From the NCBI GenBank assembly GCA_025917655.1, contig CP084610.1, positions 434,001 to 498,000 of the forward strand: 64,000 nucleotides of DNA, read 5' to 3'. Source of the DNA: Chlorella sorokiniana. Lineage: Eukaryota > Chlorophyta > Trebouxiophyceae > Chlorellales > Chlorellaceae. The notes beneath the pieces are model-generated. The model had not been told where the DNA came from. It saw nothing but the letters and a program-made list of their open reading frames with translations, and did no database searches. The position numbers and the translations under genes were made by a program. This document shows, one piece after another, positions 14,673 through 25,319 of this stretch; within the stretch, counting starts at the first letter, position 1; the number at the start of each line of letters is the position of its first letter.

Positions 14673-16449
14673 ATGAAGGCCGTGGCTGTGGCTGTCGCCG
14701 TCCTGTGCTGCCTGGCGCTCTCTGCCCAGGCCAGGTGAGCCTTCTCGCTGCCTAGTTCTGATTTCAACGCGATCACGGGGCAGAGCTCCGTAATCGCTCC
14801 AGCGGCGCGGTTGCCTCACAGCATCCCGGCTGGCATCCTGTGCGATCCCGCCAGCTGGCTTGCCGCTGTTCTTTGGCGGTGGCCCCCACCCTCTGGTTTC
14901 TACTGCTCTGACCTGCATGCACCCCCACTGTCCACCTGCTGCAGCCGTGACCTGCTCCAGGGCAACACTTGCCCCAAACCCCAGTCCCAGATCCGGTGCA
15001 AGGGCAAGGTGCGCACGCCCAGCGCCTTGGCCCTTTCGAGCCTTTCATGCCCACGCTGTGTCTGACTGCAACGGGGTGAAGCCACCCAGCCGGGGTCTGG
15101 GCTGAGACCTCTCAGCTGCCTTGCATACTGAAGGGCGGGAGCCAACCCCCTCCACCAGCGTCCAGGCCCTTGCGCCTGTTTGAGCTTGCGCTGACGCCAC
15201 ACACCCTTTCACCCGGTCCCCGCCGTGCCGCAGTGCGTCGACTTCCTGCGCGACCGCAAGCACTGCGGCTCCTGCAAGCCCTGCCCTCCCAGTGAGCCTC
15301 GGCGACGCGCCTGCTCTCTCGCCGCACCGTGCACCACAGCCCCTGCTTGGCCCTCGCCGCTTGCGCCCCTGCCCCGACCCCTGCCTCCGCTCCACTGCCC
15401 TCCCCCGCAGCCTTCGCCTGCAAGCAGGGCGGCTGCGTCTGCCCCCTCCCGCCCCGGCATTTGTTTCGACCGCTGCATCAACCTGAAGCGTGACCCCATG
15501 AACTGCGGCACCTGCGGCAACGTCTGCCCCTCCGGCCAGTGAGCTCCATGCAGCGTGGGGGACGAGGCAGCGGCCTGCCCTCGCCGCACTGGTCATGCGC
15601 TTTGTTCATCAATTCTTCCGGAACTGACTCCAGTGCCGTGCCGCGGCAACCATGCCTGCAGGTGCCTCCGCGGCCAGTGCGTGGGCGGTGACGACGGCTG
15701 CGGCATGTACCAGATGCGCTGCGGCGGCAAGGTGCGCGGCCTCTGCGCTCAGCCAGCTGGCCCCGCCCAGGGTCTTCCCGAGTTTGAATCTGGCCCGTGC
15801 AGGGCACCAGATTGTGCGCTGTGCTGTGCGCTGTGCCTTCCATGACATCCCTCATTGGAATGACATTCCTGAAATTCCACATGACAATGTGCCAGATGAC
15901 ATTCCTCACCCCAGCGCGCACTCCCCCGCCCCTCCCCGCCTGCCGCAGTGCCGCAACATCCTGATCGACTCCATGTTCTGCGGCAACTGCCAGACCCGCT
16001 GTACCAACGGTGGGCCCAGCCAGCGGTCGCGCCTGCGCCCCGTCCTGCCATCCTGCACGCCCGCCTTGCCCTGGCCCTCACGTCTGTCGTCTCGACGCCT
16101 CACGCCTGCCCCCCCGCCCCCGCCCGCAGGCACCAAGTGCTTCAGCGGCGGCTGCTCCTGCCCCAAGTCCCGCCCCGACGTGTGCGACTTCAAGTGCACC
16201 GACACCAAGACCGACCCCCGCAACTGCGGTTTCTGCACCGGCGACTGCACCGTCAAGTTCGGCGCCAACGCCAGTGAGTGGCGCCTGCGCCCAGGCCCCG
16301 CCCAGCCCTGCCACACCCCTTGCGCCTGGCTTCCAGGCAGCGCCGCAGCTGCCTCCGTCGTGCCTCGCTGGCTGCCCACCACCTTGCCCTGTGCCCTGTC
16401 GCCCTCACCTGCTGCAGAGTGCGTGGAGGGCCAGTGCCGCCGCGCCTGA
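14673..16449 (+). CDS. Secreted cysteine-rich protein with NCGxC (Stig1-like) repeats
   Basis: Exon 1 (14673-14735) is a signal peptide: MKAVAVAVAVLCCLALSAQA. The following exons are short and each carries a Cys module: RDLLQGNTCPKPQSQIRCKG (from 14946), CVDFLRDRKHCGSCKPCPP (15234-15291), CINLKRDPMNCGTCGNVC, CLRGQCVGGDDGCGMYQMRC, CRNILIDSMFCGNCQTRC, then CFSGGCSCPKSRPDVCDFKC with DTKTDPRNCGFCTGDC, and CVEGQCRRA before TGA at 16447-16449. The core D-P-x-N-C-G-x-C repeat resembles plant Stig1-like extracellular proteins and is known in algal secreted proteins. Even cysteine spacing suggests disulfide-bonded modules in the wall or medium. One frameshift lies near 15440-15455, between CVCP and ICFDRC. 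The exact function is unknown. Confidence 0.78.
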
Positions 16450-16645
16450 CATCCTGCAGCCGATGCCCGCCCAGGCCTCTGAAACATCGAGGCTCCATCC
16501 AACATTACGGATGATTTGAACCCAACAGACCCCTTCCCCCCCACCCATTTTGGAACTCAGCCTGCCTGGATGCGCGACCAATCTGTCCCCATCACTCTGC
16601 TGACTTGCATTCACATTTTGTCCTACAATGCTTTATCACCTGCGA

Positions 16646-16650
16646 TGTAA
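16646..16650 (+). terminator. Putative poly(A) signal of the Cys-rich gene (TGTAA)
   Basis: It lies about 197 bases past the stop codon at 16449, a normal spacing for chlorophyte 3' UTRs. Confidence 0.45.
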
Positions 16651-16978
16651 AGCTACTGCCTACGGGGCTGAGGTGCAGTAGTGAGAGGATGGCTGCTTGT
16701 GTGTGTGTGGGGGGGGTGAGAACCTCCTGCTATGCTCACTGCTTGGGCGCTGCCTGCCGCCAGCGCAAACAGACAAACATGCAGGGTGCTGCTGCCTGCG
16801 GGCTGAAGGATGGGTGGGACCATCCAAACTGCCAACATGCAACGGCATCAACTAAAAACACTTTGCCACCTCCACCGCTTGCTTAGTGAACAACACATCA
16901 GCAGAGCCACTACCTCCCAGCCCCCACTGCCGTCTGACTTCCTTTCCTCCCAGCCTGAGCACCGTGCGCGGAACAGGC

Positions 16979-16983
16979 TTACA
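16979..16983 (-). terminator. Putative poly(A) signal of chitin synthase (TGTAA)
   Basis: It lies about 342 bases past the chitin synthase stop on the minus strand. Confidence 0.4.
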
Positions 16984-17324
16984 CATTGAAGGGGCCCATG
17001 CAGCGTGGCCCCGGCGATCAGCCAAGGGGGGGGGGGGGTTTCATTCGAGCTAGCAGCGAGGGCACAGCTGCCCCTTCTACAGCCTGTGTTGCAAGGCAGG
17101 GGTGTGGCATTGCGGAACAGAGCACAGGAGGGAGCTGGCACAAAGGCTGGAGGGGGAAGAAGAGCAGGCTGAGCAAAAAAATGGCCAGGGGGACTGGAAC
17201 AGAAGGAGGGTGAGCGGCGGCGGCGGCGCAGCACGCCGCTCCCGCAGCTGCTACACATCGGTCGGCTGGCAGGGCGCCGGCTGGCCGCAATGCCGGTCGC
17301 CCGCGGCGCGCCCGTGCAAGCCGC

Positions 17325-20300
17325 TCAGAGCGAGATGCGCCGGCTGCCGTTGCGTTGGATGCTGCAGCATGTGAGGGGGCATGATCCCTTGAGCCCATGC
17401 ATCCCAGCCTGAAACTGCAACAAAACTTGTGGCCACACGAGGCGGCAGCAACCCATCCCCTCCCCACCAGATGCCTGCAATTGGCGCCCTGCCCCCCCCG
17501 CCCCCAAAAGCCACCTCCTGCACACACACACACACACCTGCGAGCAGAGGGCGAGGCGTTGCTGCTGCGGGGGCTGTACTCGTCTGAGCCCAGCTCCGAG
17601 CCCGAGTAGTCGGTGGTGGCGGCGGTGCGCTGCGTGCGCTGCGCAAGCCACTCAGGGTCCACCCCCGCTCCCAGCTGCACGGGTTCAGGGGCAAGGGGGC
17701 GGCAGAGGTCAGCGCAGCGGCTGGGTAGCCAGGCCAGACGGCATGTCAGGGCGGGACCAGCGGCCCAAGCAGCTCCCCCTTCAGTTGAACAGCTTCCCCC
17801 AACCACCACTGCTGTCCTCACCCGGCGGCCCCAGTTGGCATCCCCCACCCCCACCCTCCCCCACCCACCCACCCGATCCGTGACCGAGGTGGCGGCCGAG
17901 GCGGTGACGTGCACATCAAACGCGTCGCTGTTCTTCTTCTTCATGACCAGAGCGTCGCGGGCGGCACGCGCGATGCGCTGCTTGCCCTTGCGGTTGCGCA
18001 GGCGCCAGGCGATGCGGCGGTAGTAGTAGCACATGATGAAGAGAATAGAGCCAAACACCTGTGGGGGCAGGGTGGGAGGGGTGGGGGCCCAGAACGGGAG
18101 GAAAGCAGGTTGCGGACGCGCTCGTCGGCACGGCAGGGCAGCACAGCAGCCGCGCATGGCCACGGGCAGGCGCCCCCAGCCCGCACGCAGGCCGCCGTCG
18201 CCAAAACCACTGCCCCACCCCCTGCCCACCTGCATGCCGACCAAGAAGGCCAGGAATGTGAACTGCACTGTGAGGTAGTAGGAGCGGCCGTACTTGGTGG
18301 TGCACGTCACAGCGCCCTCCGTCTCGTTCACGGGCGGCGGCAGCTTCAGCATCGACAGGCTCTGCACAGCGGGGCACAGGCCAGGGGGCCGGCATGTGGC
18401 TTTAGTACGAGCGACAGAGACGGCGGCCTGGGCCCAGCAGCTGCTGCTCGCTCGCTGGATGGCAGCATGAAGGGTGGCCCCGCCCCCCCCCACCCCCTCC
18501 CGGGCCCTGTGCGTCACCTCAATGGTCACTCACCTCAATGGTCTTGTTGATGTTGACGCCCGCCGAGTAGTTGAGCCACTGGTCAAAGGTGGGCAGCGCG
18601 GAGGGCAGCGAGCTGAACACCTCGCCGCTCTGGGCCAGCACTGCAGAGCGGCCACGGGACGGGGCGGGAGGAGGGGCGCGGGCGAGGGGAGCGTCAGTGC
18701 GGGGCGGCCTGCGGGGCAGCAGCGGCTGCTGTGACTGCGCCCGGGACCCAGCAGGGCCAGCCTGGCAGCGCAGCAGAAAGGGGGACTCAGCATCAACCCC
18801 GCCCAACCCACCCGTCACTTGCTCCCCCACTGATGTGTTGGACTGCGCGTTGCCGCTGAGCAGGATGGGGTAGGCTTCCGGGAAGTTGGGCAGCCCGCCA
18901 AAGGGATACTGCGGGGAGGGGGAGGGGCACCAGGGAGGCACAAGGGGGCGGTGAGCTGTTCTGGCACACATGCCAGCTCAGCCCCGGCGCGCAGGGAGGC
19001 ACAATGGCAGCCGTAATTCTGCACACAGCTCCCTTCAACCGCCCGCCGCGAGAGCAGCCTGGGCAGCCCAGCCGTTCTTCCCCGAAGCAGCACAGGAGCA
19101 AGCGAGCGCCGGCCCACCTTCCCCCAGCCTTCTCCACGATCGCCTGCGCCGAGTAGACAATCTGGCCAATGGCCTGCGCCATGTCGGAGTCGGTGTTGAC
19201 CTTGTCCTGTACGATGTTGCCGTACTGCGCGGCAGGCGCCTCGTCGCAAACCTGCGGGGCCGAAGGGAAGGCGGGCCGAAGCGCAGGGGTGGGGTGATGG
19301 TCAAGCGGGGCCAGCGAGGGGGCGGCAGGGGATGGTCCTGCTGGGACCCCGCAGCGGTATGCCTCCCAGCCTGGCCCCTCCGCCGGGCTGAGCAGGCCGG
19401 TGACCGTCGCGCCACGGAACACCGCCTGCCCCGCGCCCAACCCCTTTCTTCCCACCCCTTGGCAGCAACACGCGACAGCTTCCTGCGGCGTTCGACCACC
19501 CACCCACCCACACCAGCCCCCACCCACCTCCCACTCCAGGGCCGACACAATGTTCACGATCTGGGCAAAGATGATGTTGGAGGTGAGCCACGCGATGAGC
19601 AGGTAGGTGGCAAAGGCCTTGAGCTTGGTCTCCTTGATGGCGTTGTGCGCCTTGATCTGGTTCACGTCCGTCAGCTTCTCGTGCACCTTCATCATCGCCT
19701 TCCAGAAGCTCTTGGACTCCTTGGTCTGCGCAGGGGGCATGTGTGTGAGTGGGTGCGTGAGTGATGGGTGGGTGGGGCCCACGTGCAGGCAGCAGCCAGT
19801 TCCCGCAGCGCTGCGGCATGGGTGCCTGCGCGGCCAGCCGGCTGAGGCGGCAGGGAAGGCTGCCGCGGCCAGCCCAAGCATCAGACAGGAGGATCGGCCC
19901 CTGTGCGCGGCGCTTTCCCTCGCGCAAGCCTGCCCCCAGCACCGCCCGCCCCCACCTGGTTGGCGTTGTACACCAGGCCGCTCTTCATCAGCCCCTTGGC
20001 CTCGGTGGCGTCCCGCTTGGTGTCCAGGTTCTTGGTGCCCCACGTGATGTCGTCGGTGTTGCAGAACGCATTCACCTGCGGGTGGCGGGGCGGGGAGGAG
20101 CCAAGGGATGTCCCGCGTGGGTCGTTGATGCCAGCATGGGCACGGGTAGCAGCTGCGTTCCGCGAGCGCACCTACGGCGCCGCCTGCGCCCCCTTCCTGA
20201 AGCCGTCCACACCGCCGCTCCTCCCTGCCCAAGCGCTGAGCACCCACCTGCAGGATGTTCCAGAAGATGGGCTGCATGAACCAGTACTGCAGGCCCGCCC

Positions 20301-23300
20301 CGCAAACGCCATCATGTCGCCGTGCAGGAATCCGGTGATGAGCATGGAGCCGAGGGAGAGGATCACGCCCAGCCGCGCCACGCTGGTGAACATCTGCGAG
20401 ATGGAGGAGCCATCCACCATGTACCTGCAGCGGTACCATGGAAGCGAGGGGGCAGATGAGCCGCCGCGACGCGCAGACCGCACAGGGGCAGCGTGAGCGG
20501 TGCAGCAGCGGCAGGGGCGCGGTGCACCGAGTGCAGCAAGTGGTTCGGCAGGGCAGCAGGCGGCCGGCGGGGCGGCTGGGGGTTGGCATGCAAGTGCGCC
20601 GCAGCGCACCAGATGGTGATCCCGGTGAAGGCCGCCATGTACAGCATGAAGTACACGGCGCAAAAGAGGTGGACCTGGTCGAGGGTTGCGTGGGCAAAGG
20701 GACAGACGGGTGAGGGGCAGGGCGGGCAGCAAGCCCACCAAACCGGGCTGGCAAGGCCCGAAACGTGTTGCCAGTCATCAGTTGCCCTGCCACCTCCGCA
20801 CGCTGCTGCCCGCCCCGCCCGCCCACCTTTTCCACCGCCTCTGGCTTGTTCTTCAGGTTGACAATGACCTCCACAATGATGAGGAAGAGATAGATCATCG
20901 ACAGTATGGAGCCAACCTGCAGGCAGGGCGGGATGATGGCCGAGACGCTCGGCGACGGAGCACTGAAACGCCCCATACCCACCCACCACCAAACACACGC
21001 GCTTTCCCTCTTCCCCCGGAATCAAACTGCCCCCTCACGTTTTCCATGGCAGTGGATCCGTTGAAGAGGGCCATGAACAGCTGGTAGAGGATGGTGTAGA
21101 ACACGCCGATGCCAAACCAGGTGCCCGCAAACGTCATGATCATCAGGTACATGAACTCCAGCGACAGCACACACTTGCGCATGAAGCTGCAGGGGCAGGG
21201 GGCGGGCACAGCGGGTGGGCGCAGGGCAGCGAGGCAACATGCAGTCAAGGGCGGAAGCTCGAGGCCACTCGCGCCCCCGCACAGTCTCGCCCAGCTGCCC
21301 ATCATCTGCAACCCTTGCCAGCATCCAGAGCGCCCCAACGGCCCTCCCAGCAGCCAAGTTGCTTCCCGCAGGCACCTGTGGTGGCTCTCCAGCCAGATGC
21401 GGTTCCAGTTGGACAGGGTGTAGATCATGGCGAAGAAGGTACCGTTGAGCCAGCGGCGACGCTGCTTGATCAGCCCCGCAAAGCCCGTCACAGGATCCGC
21501 CTCCGCCACAGCCTCCTTGATGTACTCCAGGCTGCAGGGCGGCAGTGCAGGCAGTTGAATGGTTGCTGCGGGTCAGCATTCAGGGGGCTACAGGTGTAGA
21601 GGGAAAGCCACGAGGGAGGCGTCGCCAGCAACAGGGTGCCCCAAACCCAAGGCAGCAGGCCCTGTTCCTGGGCTTGGCCTTGCAATTGCAAGTGCAATTA
21701 CCGGCCAGCCACCAGCTACACATCACCCGTCGTTGCCGCGGGCCGCAGGCAGACAGACCCAAGCAGCCCAAAACTGTCGAGGCCCCGCCTCCCCGCGCCT
21801 CCACTCACTAGTACTTGGAGTTCTTGCGAGCCACAATCTCCAGGCACAGCACACGATCCTCTGCCAGGTACATGTTGGCCTCGAAGGCCGACAGGTCGTT
21901 CTGGGAGTACAGGCCGTAAAAGTAGCGGCGCAGCGGCTCGCCCTGCAACAGGAGGGAGAGGCGTTTGGGGGCGGCGGCGTGGAGCGGGGCAGAGCGCTGC
22001 AGCGTCAGCAGACTGCCAGGGCGGGCTGCAGGGAAGCCGCTGCTCCATCCCTTCCGACCTCCTTGTCCAGGCAGGAGCAAGCTTGCAGCTGGCCCAGGGA
22101 GAAGCAGCAGCAGCGGAACCAGCCCTGACAACCCGCTCACCTCCACGGCGGCCCAGCGGAAGGCGGAGAAGGCACCGGGAAGCACGGTCAGGTAGCCGCA
22201 GATGGACTCGATGGGCTTGTTCAGCAAGTGGGAAACCTGCAGGATGGGGCAACGAGGCGGAGGTTGGGCCTTGGAGCGTGGCACAAAGCGGGAGTGAGGC
22301 AAAATCTCCTCCTAGACTGGACAGAGCACACAACAAGTTGGATTGCTAGGCGTGCAGCGGTCGTCGAAGGGCCACAAGGCTGCACTGGCGGCCCCATGCT
22401 GACTGTGCGGCGCCGCCTGACCGCTGCATCTCTCTAGCATCAGCAGCGGCCCGGCCGACCGCCAGTGGCCACCCAGCCCAGCCTTGCCACCAGCCTCACC
22501 TTCCACTCCATGTACTGCACCGAGGTGAGGAAGTTGCGGTACGGGCGCTCCACACGCAGCTCCCCCGTCAGCCCGCCGCACCACGGGTTGCGCTTGAAGT
22601 GCGCGTACGTGTTGCGCAGCGCAAAGGGCATGGGCTTGGTGCCTGGGAGGGGCAGAGGGGGCGGTCGGTCTCCATTCAGATACGAAAGGGAGGGCTTGGA
22701 TCGAGTGGAAGGGAGGAAGCGGGGCATCCGCGGCCTATCAGTTTCATGGCCCCCCAGCTGCCCGCCAGCGAGCGCCGCTGTCCCGCACGGCACACCCACC
22801 CGCATCAAAGAGCACGCAGTAGTCGGGCTGCAGCAGGTAGGCGAAGCCGTCGAAGAACCAGCAGTGCGAGTCGAGCTTGCCGCGGTTGGTGGTCTTGCTG
22901 GCAAACATGATCTGCAGCGGCGGGTAGCAGTCCAGGCCCGCGTGCTTCTTGTACCTGCGCAGGGAGGAGCGGCGGCGGCGGCGGCGGCGAGATAGGCATA
23001 TGAGACAGGCGCCGGATGCACGAGATTCTCAGGCCGAGTCGGCAGACTGGGCAGGCGCAGGCGAGGCATCCCAGCACAAAAACAAAAGGCCAATCCAGCA
23101 GCGCACCGTGCGGTGTACTCAAACAGGTGCATGGACACCGGCAGGCCCACAGCCATCTCCTGCTGCATGTTCTCGGAGTAGAAGCCCTGCAACAGAGGTG
23201 GGGAGGGGGTAAGAGCCAGCCGGTCGTGCTGCCCCGACTGCGGTCGCCCGGCAAGCACCCCGTGTGACCCTGCCAAGACCCCCCGCCTGCTTGCGCGCCT

Positions 23301-24825
23301 CCGCTCCTGCTCCCGTCCTTGTGCCCCTCCCCCTTCCCCCTCGCCCCTCACCGTCACAGTGGAGCCGGCCAGCACCGAGGAATCGCAGTGTGAGATGCCG
23401 TCCTGGATGATGGCCACCCCAACCTCCTGCCAGTCCAGGCCGTGCTTGTTGCCGTCGCGGCCGTACTGGCGGTACAGCACCTCCAGGTTCTGCGGTACAG
23501 TGAAGGGGCGGGTGGATGCGGTGCAAGGATTCTGTTGAGAGGGGAGGGGGAGGGGAGCAGGCAAGCCCTCCGGCGGCTGGTGGCATCAGCAGCAGACGTG
23601 CTGGTTCGTTGACCAAACATTGCTGCGTGCAGGTGCCGGGCCAGCCCCGCCGCAGCCGCACCTCGCAGATGCCCAGCAGCGTCTTGCCGAGCGTGTCCTG
23701 GTCTTCGTTGTACAGCGTGACGCAAATGAGCAGCTTGATGTGGCGGCTGAACTTGTGCTGCACGCGCAGCGAGTAGCCGTCGCTCCCAAAGTCACGCGCA
23801 TCCTGCGGCAGTATTGCGGGAGGAGGAGGGGCGCGCTCCTTGCACAGACAAGAAGCGGGGCACAGCTGGCGCCACACCGCGGCGGAACAGCACCCGCAAC
23901 ATGGCGGGGGTGGGAAGTTTCTTGCAGGCTCCACGGGGGCAAGAGCGTCCACAAAACTGCACAGCGCTCGACCCCCTGCCTCACCTCCGTGGTGATGGGG
24001 GTGTAGCGGCAGAAGGTGTATTCCACTGGGTCCGCCACATCCACATCCTCCCACAGCAGGTCGCGGTACACCTCGGGGCCACGGGATAGTACACCTGCGG
24101 TACGGGTCAGGATGCAGGCATGTGCAGCAGGTGCTCAACATCGGATCGGGCTTGCTTGCTTGTGTTGATGCCACAAGAGTCCCGCAGGAGTGGATACTCA
24201 GGGGCCCGCCTGTGCGCCCCCGACACTTGCCCGCCCGCCCGCCCGCCCGTTGGCAGCTCCTGGCCCCCATCGCACCTGGCTGTCGGCGCGCAGCTGTTTC
24301 AGCTGCTCGTAATACTCCTTTGCGGAGACCAGCGGGTTGCCGGTGACGCCCGCAGGCACGTTGCCGTGCAAGTACTTCGTAGGTGGAGGGAAGCACGGCG
24401 CCCTGGCTGCCCATCAGGTTCTGGAGCTCCTCCAGCCGCTGGTCGAGGTGTACGTAGTACTCGCTCAGGGGACTGGGCTGCACGTCAAAGTCGGGGGTGA
24501 CCAGCACGTCCTCCAGCTTGTCCTCTGCAGGGGGCGGAGGAAGCAGGGTGGGTGGGCCGAAAGCGCTGCAGAGGGCGGCGGCGGCAGGGGACCCTTCAAG
24601 TGCAGCTCTAGCCCGCGCTTTGCGGCGAACGCCATGATTGTGAATCGCTGACGTCTCTCGACATCGATCGGACGGCTGCCGCCCCGGTGCAGGAAGCGCC
24701 AGCAGCCGGGGAGGCGCGCCAACCACCCAACCACCATGCTGCCATGGCCCGCCCTGCTCACCGTCATCAGACAGCGACGGGTCGGTAAGCGCCCTGGTGG
24801 GCAGCGATGGAGCGTAATTGCTCAT
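17325..24825 (-). CDS. CHS: Chitin synthase (GT2 family, multi-pass membrane enzyme)
   Basis: It polymerises UDP-GlcNAc into β-1,4-linked chitin at the plasma membrane. I count about 24 exons. Exon 1 (24825-24762) starts MSNYAPSLPTRALTDPSLSD. The catalytic core reads ICVTLYNEDQDTLGKTLLGI (exon about 23802-23664), VAIIQDGISHCDSSVL, IMFASKTTNRGKLDSHCWFF, PDYCVLFDAG, PWCGGLTGELRV, ICGYLTVLPGAFSAFRW, NMYLAEDR, and the signature QRRRWLNGTFFA (QRRRW at 21450-21464). Then come several hydrophobic helices (FMYLMIMTFAGTWFGIGVF; ILSMIYLFLIIVEVIVNL; FCAVYFMLYMAAFTGITI), a large soluble segment, and a last helix pair (TFLAFLVGMQVFGSILFIM) with a basic, Ser-rich tail. The tail splices into RNGSRRISL and a stop at 17325. 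One-base losses are evident at 24075-24078 and 20298-20301, and another frame change lies near 24385. The intron-rich structure argues against a recent viral origin. Confidence 0.95.
17521..17538. repeat. CA/GT dinucleotide run at the last chitin synthase intron donor
   Basis: On the minus strand the donor reads GCAG/GTGTGTGTG, so the microsatellite begins at the splice site itself. Confidence 0.75.
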
Positions 24826-25319
24826 GGCTGCGACTATGCAAGGTCCAGGCCTGGGGCAGCTCTGGCCAACAGCGCCTGCTGTCCGCTGGCGCCGGCTGTC
24901 TGCTGCAGCGGCTGGTGCACAGCCGTTGCTGCGAAGCAGGTGAGAATGAAACGACCGACGTGTTGTCGCAGGTGCAAGGCCCGGCTCTGCCGAAAAAGGT
25001 GGTTGGGGCCAAGCGCACACGCCCGAGTGACCCAACTCCACAGACCCTGGAAGAATGCTATAGAGATTCACAGTAAAGTGGGTTGGGACTGGATGCTCCT
25101 GCTTCCCCCAGGAAACCCCACCCCTCAACGACTGGCCACGTCACACGGCGCTTAGGGTGGTGAGCATGATTCCCGCCCGTTCTCGTCCGTTGTGGACCAT
25201 TTGGTTCATCTCCTTCTCCCTTTAGCCATGGCCCGCACAACGGCGAACTCAAACAGCTCATGACAGCGAGCACCAGTTCGATTGGTGGCCGCCTTCTCCG
25301 GCCCCGGGCGTGCAGTAGC
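24826..25319. promoter_or_regulatory. Divergent promoter region between chitin synthase and the Pmp-like gene
   Basis: Only about 494 bases separate the inferred start codons on opposite strands, so both promoters and 5' UTRs must fit here. A bidirectional promoter is plausible but not shown. If the Pmp-like gene starts at the upstream in-frame ATG at 25260, the gap is 434 bases. I saw no obvious TATA box. Confidence 0.45.

Larger units (their letters stand above)
16450..17324. other. Convergent intergenic region (Cys-rich gene / chitin synthase 3' UTRs)
   Basis: The two genes end toward each other. A plus-strand TGTAA at 16646-16650 and a minus-strand TGTAA at 16979-16983 fit their 3' ends. 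A G run (about G11) lies at 17028-17038. No gene is seen. Confidence 0.55.

Noticed and set aside
17325-24825. Chitin synthase as a captured chlorovirus gene
   Set aside because: Chloroviruses encode chitin synthases, but this gene has about 24 short introns and a eukaryotic multi-helix architecture, so it is an ordinary nuclear gene.
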